From assembly GCA_036566745.1 (NCBI GenBank), contig DATCVR010000256.1, positions 1 through 20,343 of the forward strand: a stretch of DNA of 20,343 bases, in the 5' to 3' direction. Position 1 is the stretch's first letter, and every line of letters begins with the position of its first letter. A model generated the notes under the pieces. The model did no database searches and was not told the DNA's origin. It was given only the letters and a program-made list of their open reading frames with translations. The stretch is from DATCVR01 sp036566745 (GTDB taxonomy: Bacteria; Actinomycetota; Actinomycetes; Jiangellales; Jiangellaceae). The translations under genes and the position numbers were made by a program. Positions 14,189 to 20,343 of this stretch are shown here, piece after piece.

Positions 14189-15340
14189 GTGAGCCGACGA
14201 GAAGTGCGCATCGCGATGAACGGCGTCACCGGGCGTATGGGCTACCGCCAACACCTCGTGCGGTCGATCCTCGCCATCCGCGACCAGGGCGGCGTGCGGA
14301 TGCCCGACGGCGACGTGATCTGGCCGGAGCCGGTGCTGGTCGGGCGGAGCGAGGCCAAGCTGGCCGACCTGGCGGCGCGGCACGGCCTGACGCTCTGGAG
14401 CACGTCGATCGCCGACGTCCTGGCCGACCCGAAGGTGGAGGTCTACTTCGACGCCCAGGTGACCCAGGCCCGGCCGAAGGCGATCCTGGCCGCCCTCGAA
14501 GCCGGCAAGCACGTCTACACCGAGAAGCCCACGGCCGGCGATCTCGCCACGGCGATCGAGCTGGCCCGGGTCGCGCGGGACTCCGGCCTGCGCACCGGCG
14601 TGGTGCAGGACAAGCTGTTCCTCCCCGGCCTGCTCAAGCTGCGCCGGCTGGTCGAGAGCGGCTTCTTCGGCCGAATCCTGTCGGTCCGGGGCGAGTTCGG
14701 CTACTGGGTGTTCGAGGGCGACTGGCAGCCGGCGCAGCGCCCGTCGTGGAATTACCGGGCCGAGCACGGCGGCGGAATCATCCTCGACATGTTCCCCCAC
14801 TGGCGCTACGTCCTCGACCAGGTCGTGGCGCCGGTGCGCTCGGTGTACACCCAGGCCGCCACCCACATCCCGGAGCGTGTCGACGAGGCCGGCGAACGCT
14901 ATGCCGCCACCGCCGACGACTCCGCGTACGCCGTCTTCGAGCTGGAGGGCGGCATCGTCGCCCAGATCAACTCTTCGTGGACCACCCGGGTCGACCGCGA
15001 CGAGCTGGTGGAGTTCCAGGTCGACGGCACCCACGGCAGCGCGGTGGCCGGGCTACGGACCTGCCGAGTCCAGCCCCGGGCAGCCACCCCGCGCCCGGAC
15101 TGGAACCCCGACCTCCCCGCCGGCGACGACTTCCGGGCCGGGTGGCAGGTCGTGCCCGACAACGGCGCCTTCGACAACGGCTTCAAGACCCAGTGGGAAC
15201 TGTTCCTGACCAGCCTGGTCGGCGGAGCCCCGTTCGCGTGGGACCTGGCCGAAGGGGCGAAGGGGGTGCAACTGGCCGAGCTCGGGCTCCAGTCGTGGCG
15301 CGAGGGCCGCAAGCTCGACGTCCCGGAGCTGTCGCTGTGA
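14189..15340 (+). CDS. Gfo/Idh/MocA-family NAD(P)-dependent oxidoreductase
   Basis: This 383-residue dehydrogenase probably acts on a sugar, sugar acid or cyclitol. The N-terminal Rossmann fold opens with MNGVTGRMGYR (10-20); its glycine loop resembles dihydrodipicolinate reductase DapB more than the GxGxxG of most Gfo/Idh enzymes. The family EKP motif is at 112-114 (YTEKPTA). The substrate domain has GGGIILDMFPHW with Asp200 and His204 in the usual catalytic positions. GTG 14189 has GAGG seven bases upstream and gives a start just before the Rossmann strand. It is the first gene behind a LacI-type operator, and its TGA overlaps the GTG of the DUF993 gene (GTGA). Substrate and cofactor preference cannot be told from the sequence. 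Confidence 0.92.
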   Translation: MSRREVRIAMNGVTGRMGYRQHLVRSILAIRDQGGVRMPDGDVIWPEPVLVGRSEAKLADLAARHGLTLWSTSIADVLADPKVEVYFDAQVTQARPKAILAALEAGKHVYTEKPTAGDLATAIELARVARDSGLRTGVVQDKLFLPGLLKLRRLVESGFFGRILSVRGEFGYWVFEGDWQPAQRPSWNYRAEHGGGIILDMFPHWRYVLDQVVAPVRSVYTQAATHIPERVDEAGERYAATADDSAYAVFELEGGIVAQINSSWTTRVDRDELVEFQVDGTHGSAVAGLRTCRVQPRAATPRPDWNPDLPAGDDFRAGWQVVPDNGAFDNGFKTQWELFLTSLVGGAPFAWDLAEGAKGVQLAELGLQSWREGRKLDVPELSL

Positions 15341-16458
15341 CTTCGCCCGCGCCGTCGAGGGTGGCCTTCGCGGCCGCGCATGTCGTCGCCGATCCAGCTG
15401 CCGACACGAGCCCCGGCGCCCGGGCGGTACTCGACTGGGACGCCACCCTCGCCTTCCGGCACCACCTCTGGGACCTCGGCCTGGGCGTGGCCGACGCGAT
15501 GGACACGGCTCAGCGGGGGATGGGTCTGGACTGGGCGGCCTGCCGCGAGCTGATCGAGCGCAGTGGCGCCGAGGCGGCCGGACGTGGCGCCCGGCTCGCC
15601 TGCGGCGTCAACACCGACCAGCTCGACAACCCCGGCCCTGGCCCCGGCCCCGGCCCTGGCCCCGGCGCAGGGGCCGGCCTCGACCGGGTCGTCGACGCCT
15701 ACCTCGAGCAGCTCGCCGTCGTCGAGGGCGCGGGCGCGCAGCCGATCGTCATGGCCAGCCGGGCGCTGGCCCGGGCCGCCGGCCACGCCGAGGACTACCA
15801 CGAGGTCTACGCCCGGGTGCTGTCCCAGGCCTCGCGACCGGTCATCCTGCATTGGCTCGGAGAGATGTTCGATCCCGCGCTGCGCGGCTACTGGGGGGCG
15901 AGCGACCTCGACGGTGCGACCGCCTCGGTGATCGAGCTCATCCGGGCCCACACCGGGATGATCGACGGGATCAAGGTCTCGCTGCTCGACGCCGAGCGAG
16001 AGGTGGCGATCCGTCGCGAGCTTCCCCAGGGTGTCCGGCTGTACACCGGCGACGACTTCCACTACCCGGAGCTGATCCGCGGCGACGACCTGGGCCACAG
16101 CGACGCGCTGCTCGGCGTCTTCGACCCGATCGCCCCGCGCGCGGCGGCCGCCCTCGACGCGCTCGACCACGGCGACGACCAGCGCTACGCCGCCATCCTC
16201 GAGCCCACGCTGCCCCTGGCCCGCCACCTCTTCGCGGCCCCGACGTTCCACTACAAGACCGGCATCGTCTTCCTGGCCTGGCTCGGCGGTCACCAGTCGC
16301 ACTTCACGATGGTGAGCGGGGCCCAGTCCGCCCGTTCGGCGACGCACCTGATCGAGCTGGCCCGGCTCGCGGACGAGCTCGAACTCTTCCCCGATCCCGA
16401 CCTCGCGGCCGCCCGGCTGCGGGCGTACCGCACGGTGTCCGGCCAGGACGCGCCGTGA
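15337..16458 (+). CDS. DUF993 protein, dihydrodipicolinate synthase-like
   Basis: This is a 373-residue protein of the DUF993 family, a distant branch of the DHDPS/N-acetylneuraminate lyase TIM barrels. The Schiff-base lysine of the superfamily appears kept as Lys213 in MIDGIKVSLLDAE, followed by LYTGDDFHYPELI (DHDPS: GdD..). The DHDPS YNxPxR tyrosine motif seems replaced by VILHWLGEMFDP, with His172 in its place. It may therefore perform an aldol or retro-aldol step on a keto-sugar acid, but the reaction is undescribed as far as I know. A Gly-Pro repeat at 100-114 interrupts the barrel after an early strand. GTG 15337 overlaps the previous stop, and the stop overlaps the next GTG, so the genes are translationally coupled. 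Confidence 0.85.
   Translation: MTSPAPSRVAFAAAHVVADPAADTSPGARAVLDWDATLAFRHHLWDLGLGVADAMDTAQRGMGLDWAACRELIERSGAEAAGRGARLACGVNTDQLDNPGPGPGPGPGPGAGAGLDRVVDAYLEQLAVVEGAGAQPIVMASRALARAAGHAEDYHEVYARVLSQASRPVILHWLGEMFDPALRGYWGASDLDGATASVIELIRAHTGMIDGIKVSLLDAEREVAIRRELPQGVRLYTGDDFHYPELIRGDDLGHSDALLGVFDPIAPRAAAALDALDHGDDQRYAAILEPTLPLARHLFAAPTFHYKTGIVFLAWLGGHQSHFTMVSGAQSARSATHLIELARLADELELFPDPDLAAARLRAYRTVSGQDAP
15631..15680 (+). repeat. GGCCCY short tandem repeat inside the DUF993 gene
   Basis: About seven imperfect 6-base units (GGCCCC or GGCCCT) encode alternating Gly-Pro and then Gly-Ala residues (about 100-114). The stretch lies where a surface loop is expected. Its near-exact repetition suggests slippage-prone expansion, and length probably varies between strains. 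Confidence 0.7.
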
Positions 16459-17336
16459 CCACCGACCTGAGCCTGCTCTCGCTGAACCAGGCGACCACCA
16501 AGCGGCTGAGCATCCCCGACGCCGTCGAGCTGTGCCGGCGACACGGGCTGGGCGGGATCGGGCTGTGGCGCGACCGCATCGCCGAGACCGGTGCGGCCGC
16601 TGCGGCCGCGATGGCGGCTGACGCCGGGCTCACGGTCACGAGCGTGTGCCGGGGCGGGTTCTTCCCGGCCGTCGACGCCGCCACGCGGGCCGCCGCCCTC
16701 GACGACAACCGCGCCGCTGTCCGGGAGACCGCCGAGGTCGGGTCGGACGTGCTCGTGCTGGTGTGCGGAGGGCTCCCCGAGGACAGCCGTGACCTGGCCG
16801 GCGCGCGCCAGATGGTGGCCGACGGGATCGCCGCGCTGGCCCCCTACGCCGCCGAGCACGGCGTGCGGCTCGCCGTCGAGCCGATGCACCCGATCTTCGC
16901 CGCGGACCGGTCGGTCGTCACCACGCTGGCGCAGGCCATCGACCTGGCCGAACAGTCTCCGGTCGGCCAGGTCGGCGTCGTCGTCGACAGCTACCACCTG
17001 TGGTGGGACCCGGAGCTGCGCGAGCAGATCCTGCGCGCGGGCGAGCGGATCCTCGCCTACCAGATCTCCGACTGGGTGGTGCCACTGCCTGATGCTCCCG
17101 ACACCGGCAACCTGCTGGGCCGCGCCCACGTCGGCGACGGACACATCGACTTCGGCCGACTCACCCGCTGGGTGGGCGAGGCTGGCTATCGTGGCTTCGT
17201 GGAGGTAGAGATCTTCAACGCCGCGATCTGGGCCGACGACGCCGACCGCACCCTGGCCACCGCCGCTCGGCGCTTCCTCGACCACCTCCCGAACCCTCTG
17301 CCGTGGGCGTCCGGCACCCCCGGCGGTTCGCGATGA
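16455..17336 (+). CDS. sugar phosphate isomerase/epimerase (xylose isomerase-like TIM barrel)
   Basis: This is a 293-residue member of the AP endonuclease 2/xylose-isomerase-like barrel family. Likely metal ligands follow the family order: Glu142 in AVEPMHP, Asp178 with His181 in VVDSYHLWWD, the QISDW segment near 203-207, and Glu252 in FVEVEIFN. Such enzymes isomerise or epimerise keto-sugars, or process inosose and 3-keto-sugars, in the cytoplasm. The exact substrate is unknown; operon context points to the product of the dehydrogenase or of the DUF993 enzyme. GTG 16455 sits in a GTGA overlap with the upstream stop, and the stop overlaps ATG of the LacI gene in ATGA. Length is normal, with no sign of decay. 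Confidence 0.9.
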   Translation: MTTDLSLLSLNQATTKRLSIPDAVELCRRHGLGGIGLWRDRIAETGAAAAAAMAADAGLTVTSVCRGGFFPAVDAATRAAALDDNRAAVRETAEVGSDVLVLVCGGLPEDSRDLAGARQMVADGIAALAPYAAEHGVRLAVEPMHPIFAADRSVVTTLAQAIDLAEQSPVGQVGVVVDSYHLWWDPELREQILRAGERILAYQISDWVVPLPDAPDTGNLLGRAHVGDGHIDFGRLTRWVGEAGYRGFVEVEIFNAAIWADDADRTLATAARRFLDHLPNPLPWASGTPGGSR

Positions 17337-18442
17337 ACGCTGCCGGGCACGGCGGCGCCACCCGGCCGGGCGGACCCGTGACGTTGCGCGACGTGGCCGA
17401 GCTCGCGGGAGTCTCGTCGGCCACCGCCTCGCGGGCCCTGGGCAACAGCTCGCGGCGGATGGACGACGAGCTGCGACAGCGGGTGCGCGACGCCGCGGCC
17501 CAGCTCCGCTACGTCTCCAACGGCCCGGCCCAGGCACTGGCCAGCAAGACCACGTCGGTGGTCGGGCTCATCGTCCACGACGTCAACGACCCGTACTACT
17601 CCGCGCTCGCCTCGGGCGCCATGACCGTCGCCCGCGAGCACGACCTGCTGATGATGATGGCCAGTGCCTACCGCGATCCCGCGCTCCAGGCCGAGTACGT
17701 CAGCCGGCTGCGGGCCCAGCGGGCCCGCGCGATCCTGCTGGCCGGCGGCCTCGACACCGGCGACGACTCCCGGCTGGCCGACGAGGTGGCCGCGTTCGCC
17801 GCGCAGGGCGGGCGGGTGGTGGCGGTGAGTTCGCGTGGCCTCGACGTCGACACCATCGCGCCGGGCAACGAAGAAGGTGCCCGCCAGGTGGCCCGTCACC
17901 TCCACCAGCTCGGCCACCGCCGGGTGGGGGTGATCGCCGGGCCGCCCACGCTGGTGTCGGTCCAGGACCGCTTGCGCGGCTTCCTCGACGAGTGCACGCG
18001 TCTCGGGGTGACGGTCGCGCCGGACCACCAGGTCGAGGGCGACTTCACCCGCGACAGCGGCCGGATCGCCGTGCGCCGGCTGATCGAGCGCGCCGGCGAC
18101 CTCACCGCGGTGTTCGCGCTCAACGACGCCATGGCCGTGGGTGTCCTGGCCGGGGTTCGGGACGACCTCGGCCGGCAGGTTCCCCATGACATCTCGGTGG
18201 TCGGCTTCGACGACACGCCCTCGGCCGTCGACGTCACCCCGGCGCTGACCACGGTCAACCTGCCGCTGGTCGACATCGGCCGGCAGGCCATGGAGCTGGC
18301 GCTCGAGGACGGCGTCGCCCGGCCCAGGGTGCTCGACGTGCCCGGGCGGCTGGTGGTGCGCGGCAGCACCGCTCAGCTGGGCGTCTCGGCCGTCCCTGGT
18401 TCGGCCGCGGCGGCCTCGGACGCCGCCGACGCCGCCGGCTGA
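17333..18442 (+). CDS. LacI-family transcriptional regulator
   Basis: This is a 369-residue LacI/GalR regulator. The N-terminal helix-turn-helix is VTLRDVAELAGVSSATASRAL (16-36), followed by the hinge helix ending in AQALASKTTSVVGLIV. The periplasmic-binding-protein-like ligand domain spans about 63-345, with NDPYYSALASGAM and VVGFDDTPSAVDVTPALTTV typical of the family. ATG 17333 overlaps the isomerase stop (ATGA). It is the last gene of its operon, so it probably controls its own synthesis through the GGAAAGCGCTTTCC operator at 14154. The inducer is presumably an intermediate of the pathway. The Ala-rich C-terminal tail overlaps the convergent livF gene by 70 nt, making the tail codons on both strands constrained by each other. 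Confidence 0.95.
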   Translation: MNAAGHGGATRPGGPVTLRDVAELAGVSSATASRALGNSSRRMDDELRQRVRDAAAQLRYVSNGPAQALASKTTSVVGLIVHDVNDPYYSALASGAMTVAREHDLLMMMASAYRDPALQAEYVSRLRAQRARAILLAGGLDTGDDSRLADEVAAFAAQGGRVVAVSSRGLDVDTIAPGNEEGARQVARHLHQLGHRRVGVIAGPPTLVSVQDRLRGFLDECTRLGVTVAPDHQVEGDFTRDSGRIAVRRLIERAGDLTAVFALNDAMAVGVLAGVRDDLGRQVPHDISVVGFDDTPSAVDVTPALTTVNLPLVDIGRQAMELALEDGVARPRVLDVPGRLVVRGSTAQLGVSAVPGSAAAASDAADAAG

Positions 18443-19254
18443 GGTCTCCGCGCGGCGCTCCCGCCGAGGTACAGCGCGCCGAGGGCCGGGTCGGCGAGGA
18501 GATCGCGCGCGGGCCCCTGGATGTGCACCCGGCCGAGGTCGAGGACGCACCCGACGTCGGCCATCTCCAACGCTCGACGGGCGTTCTGCTCGACGAGCAA
18601 CACGGCCGTGCCGAGCTCGCGCATCGCGGCAATCTGTTCGAACACGGTGGTGGTGGTCTTGGGGTCCAGGCCCATCGACGGCTCGTCGAGCAGGATGACC
18701 GCGGGGTCGAGCATGAGCGCCCGGGCGAACTCCACCTGTTTCTGCTGGCCTCCGGAGAGCAGCCCGGCGGTCATCTTCCAGCGGTCGCCCACGACCGGGA
18801 AGACGTCCTTGACCCGCTCGCAGCGCTGTGCCACGAGCGCGGGGTCGCGGATGGTGAACGCGCCCAGCCGCACGTTCTCCTCGACCGTCATCTCGGGAAA
18901 GACGCTGTGGCCCTGCAGGACATGGGCCACGCCCTTGCCGAGCAGGTCCTGGGGGCGCGACCCGCCGACGTCCTCGCCGCGCAGCAGCACCTGCCCCGAT
19001 CGCGGCGCCAGCAGGCCGCTGGCCACCCTGAGCACGGTGGACTTGCCCGCGCCGTTCGGGCCGACGAGACAGACGACAGAGCCGGCGTGGACCGAGACCG
19101 ACAGCCCACGAAGGACGAGCGCGGCCCGGCCGTAGCCGGCCTCGACGTCGCGGAGCTCGAAGACAGGACCCGAGGCCGGACCCGGGACCGATGCGGACGC
19201 CGATGCGGACGCCGATGCGGACGCCGAAGCGGAGCCAGACGCTGTGCTAGACAC
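18373..19254 (-). CDS. livF: branched-chain amino acid-type ABC transporter ATP-binding protein LivF
   Basis: This 293-residue ATPase belongs to a HAAT-type importer. It has Walker A GPNGAGKST (65-73), Q-loop VLQGHSVFPEMTVEENV, signature LSGGQQKQVEFARAL and Walker B VILLDEPSMGLDP. The domain order and the tail ending LGALYLGG match LivF rather than LivG. Residues 5-22 are a Ser-Ala repeat not found in normal LivF proteins, encoded by a 12-base tandem repeat; the domain proper starts near 32 (FELRDVEAGYG). The GTG at 19254 has GGAGG nine bases upstream and overlaps livG by 8 nt, and no better start lies after the repeat. The C-terminus carries an extra Ala-rich tail that overlaps the LacI gene. 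The real substrate may be an amino acid, urea or another small solute. Confidence 0.92.
   Translation of the reverse strand: MSSTASGSASASASASASASASVPGPASGPVFELRDVEAGYGRAALVLRGLSVSVHAGSVVCLVGPNGAGKSTVLRVASGLLAPRSGQVLLRGEDVGGSRPQDLLGKGVAHVLQGHSVFPEMTVEENVRLGAFTIRDPALVAQRCERVKDVFPVVGDRWKMTAGLLSGGQQKQVEFARALMLDPAVILLDEPSMGLDPKTTTTVFEQIAAMRELGTAVLLVEQNARRALEMADVGCVLDLGRVHIQGPARDLLADPALGALYLGGSAARRPQPAASAASEAAAAEPGTAETPS
19190..19237 (-). repeat. 12-bp tandem repeat at the 5' end of livF
   Basis: Three perfect copies of GATGCGGACGCC (19190-19201, 19202-19213, 19214-19225) are followed by a decayed fourth (GAAGCGGAGCCA). On the coding (minus) strand they encode alternating Ser-Ala. The unit is in frame, so copy-number change would lengthen or shorten the N-terminal tail without breaking the gene. 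Confidence 0.85.
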
Positions 19255-19978
19255 CGAGATACGCCTCCAGCACTCGTTCGTCGGCCTGCACCTGAGCGGG
19301 CGTCCCGGCGGCGATCGGGCGGCCGCGGTCGAAGACGACCACGTGGTCGCACAGGCTCATGACGAGGTCCATGTTGTGCTCGACGACGAAGAACGTGCGG
19401 CCGTCGGCGTTGAGGTCGCGCACGAGCGAGGCGATCCGGTCGATCAGCGCCGGGTTCACCCCGCCGGCGGGTTCGTCGAGCAGGATCAGCTGGGGTTCGG
19501 CCATCAGCACCGCCGCGAGCTCGAGCAGCTTCTGCTGGCCATAGGAGAGGTCGCGCGCCTCGGCCGCCTCGAGGTGGTCGATGCCCACCCGGCCCAGCCA
19601 GCCGCGGGCCCGCTCCACGTCGGCCTTGCTGGTCACGCCTCCGAGCAGCTCGCGAAGCCGGGTGCGGCGCACCGCCACCAGCATGTTCTCGAGCACGGTG
19701 AGCCGCGGGAAGATCCGGCAGAGCTGGAAGGTGCGGCCCAGCCCGGTGTGGGCGATGCGATGGGGCGACCACCGGGTGACGTCGCGGCCGTCGACCAGCA
19801 CCTGGCCGGAGTCGGCCCGGATCATCCCGGTCACGAGGTTGAAGAACGTGGTCTTGCCCGAACCGTTGGGCCCGATCAGGCCGTTGACCTTGCCCTCGAG
19901 GATCGGGACCGACGCGCCGTCGACCGCCACGACGCCGCCGAACGACTTCGTCAGCTCGCGGGTCTCGAGGCTCGTCAT
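19247..19978 (-). CDS. livG: branched-chain amino acid-type ABC transporter ATP-binding protein LivG
   Basis: This is a 243-residue ATPase partner of LivF. It has Walker A GPNGSGKTT (about 36-44), the LivG-type Q-loop GLGRTFQLCRIFPRLTVLENM, signature LSYGQQKLLELAAVL, Walker B LILLDEPAGGVNP and the H-loop in VVEHNMDLVM. The ending RVLEAYLGV is typical of LivG. The frame is open beyond 19978, but ATG 19978 has GGAGGTGAAC directly upstream and overlaps the livM stop (ATGA). It energises import together with livF and the LivM/LivH permeases. It lies second of the visible minus-strand liv genes. Confidence 0.94.
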   Translation of the reverse strand: MTSLETRELTKSFGGVVAVDGASVPILEGKVNGLIGPNGSGKTTFFNLVTGMIRADSGQVLVDGRDVTRWSPHRIAHTGLGRTFQLCRIFPRLTVLENMLVAVRRTRLRELLGGVTSKADVERARGWLGRVGIDHLEAAEARDLSYGQQKLLELAAVLMAEPQLILLDEPAGGVNPALIDRIASLVRDLNADGRTFFVVEHNMDLVMSLCDHVVVFDRGRPIAAGTPAQVQADERVLEAYLGV

Positions 19979-20343
19979 GCGTTCACCTCCTGCTGGTCGT
20001 GCAGCTGCGCCTGGGTCTGTTCGCGGATCGAGGCGGCTTCGGGCCGGAACCGTCGCAGGAGCGTGCGTACCGCCGGGATGATGCCGTCCGGCATGAACAG
20101 CACGACGACGGCGAGGATCGCCCCGGAGAGCACGATGTGCAGCTGCGACTCGCCGAACCTGGTGAGGAAGTATTCGTTGGCCGGGGCGACGATCAGGGCG
20201 CCGAGCAGCGGGCCGAACAGGTGGCGCACGCCGCCGAGCAGCGCCATGAGCACCATGTTCACCCCCACGATGATCGAGAAGAGGAAGATCGGGTCGAGGT
20301 TGCCGAACCACATGCCGTAGAGCCCGCCCGCGATCGCCGTGAA
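19975..20343 (-). CDS. livM: branched-chain amino acid-type ABC transporter permease LivM (partial)
   Basis: This is the 3' part (about 122 residues visible) of a LivM-type permease; the gene continues past the right edge. The visible sequence carries AGGLYGMWFGNLDP before the internal methionine at 20313, so that methionine is not the start. Hydrophobic segments follow (IFLFSIIVGVNMVLMALLGG and LSGAILAVVVLFMPDGI), with the EYFLTRFGESQLHIVLSG region typical of LivM ends. A Gln-rich cytoplasmic tail closes the protein. Its stop overlaps the livG start in ATGA. The upstream livH and substrate-binding protein genes are expected outside the window. Confidence 0.9.
   Translation of the reverse strand, partial: FTAIAGGLYGMWFGNLDPIFLFSIIVGVNMVLMALLGGVRHLFGPLLGALIVAPANEYFLTRFGESQLHIVLSGAILAVVVLFMPDGIIPAVRTLLRRFRPEAASIREQTQAQLHDQQEVNA

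Noticed and set aside
13292..15034. 580-codon minus-strand frame across ybaK and the dehydrogenase gene
   Set aside because: It spans a divergent promoter with a LacI operator and is antisense or out of frame to recognised genes.
15631..15680. GGCCCY repeat as a CRISPR or regulatory repeat
   Set aside because: It is an in-frame 6-base coding repeat giving Gly-Pro, without spacers.

Overview
The window is GC-rich bacterial DNA from a filamentous-type actinobacterium. The evidence is GTG starts, 4-nt start/stop overlaps, an actinobacterial DnaE1, a DksA/TraR protein with a Lys/Ala-rich tail, and an XRE-DUF5753/DUF397 pair of the kind common in Streptomyces-like lineages. Genus cannot be fixed from the sequence; Jiangellales, Propionibacteriales or Streptosporangiales relatives would all fit. 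No rRNA, tRNA, CRISPR array or insertion sequence was seen.

Layout. (1) 211-2607, plus strand, core block: DUF167 protein, DksA/TraR-type zinc-finger protein, signal peptidase II (lspA) and an RluA/RluD-type pseudouridine synthase, tightly packed or overlapping. (2) 2680-9139, accessory block between rluD and dnaE: a covalent-flavin berberine-bridge-type oxidase and a large LAL-type LuxR regulator (both minus), a divergent plus-strand gene whose N-terminal half looks like a catalytically dead DAHP synthase fused to an AroQ chorismate mutase, then a minus-strand XRE-DUF5753/DUF397 pair. (3) 9510-14069, core: dnaE, a small membrane protein and the convergent Cys-tRNA(Pro) deacylase ybaK. (4) 14123-18442, a compact LacI-controlled catabolic operon: Gfo/Idh/MocA dehydrogenase, DUF993 (DHDPS-like) lyase, sugar-phosphate isomerase/epimerase and the LacI regulator, each overlapping the next by 4 nt. 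A palindromic LacI-type operator sits directly behind a recognisable promoter. (5) 18373-20343, minus strand: livF, livG and the 3' end of livM of a branched-chain amino-acid-type ABC importer, running off the right edge.

Most interesting points. First, the pseudo-DAHP-synthase/chorismate mutase fusion: every mutase catalytic residue I could place is kept at E. coli-like spacing, while the DAHP synthase Cys, Lys, Glu and His signatures are gone. Upstream of it lies a structured leader with a possible leaderless 19-codon ORF, a 12-bp hairpin and a hairpin touching the ribosome binding site. Second, the LacI/DUF993 operon appears to pair a DapA-like aldolase fold with a dehydrogenase carrying a DapB-like nucleotide loop, apparently for an unassigned carbohydrate. 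Third, the XRE-dnaE intergenic region is dense with inverted repeats, including a candidate autoregulatory operator.
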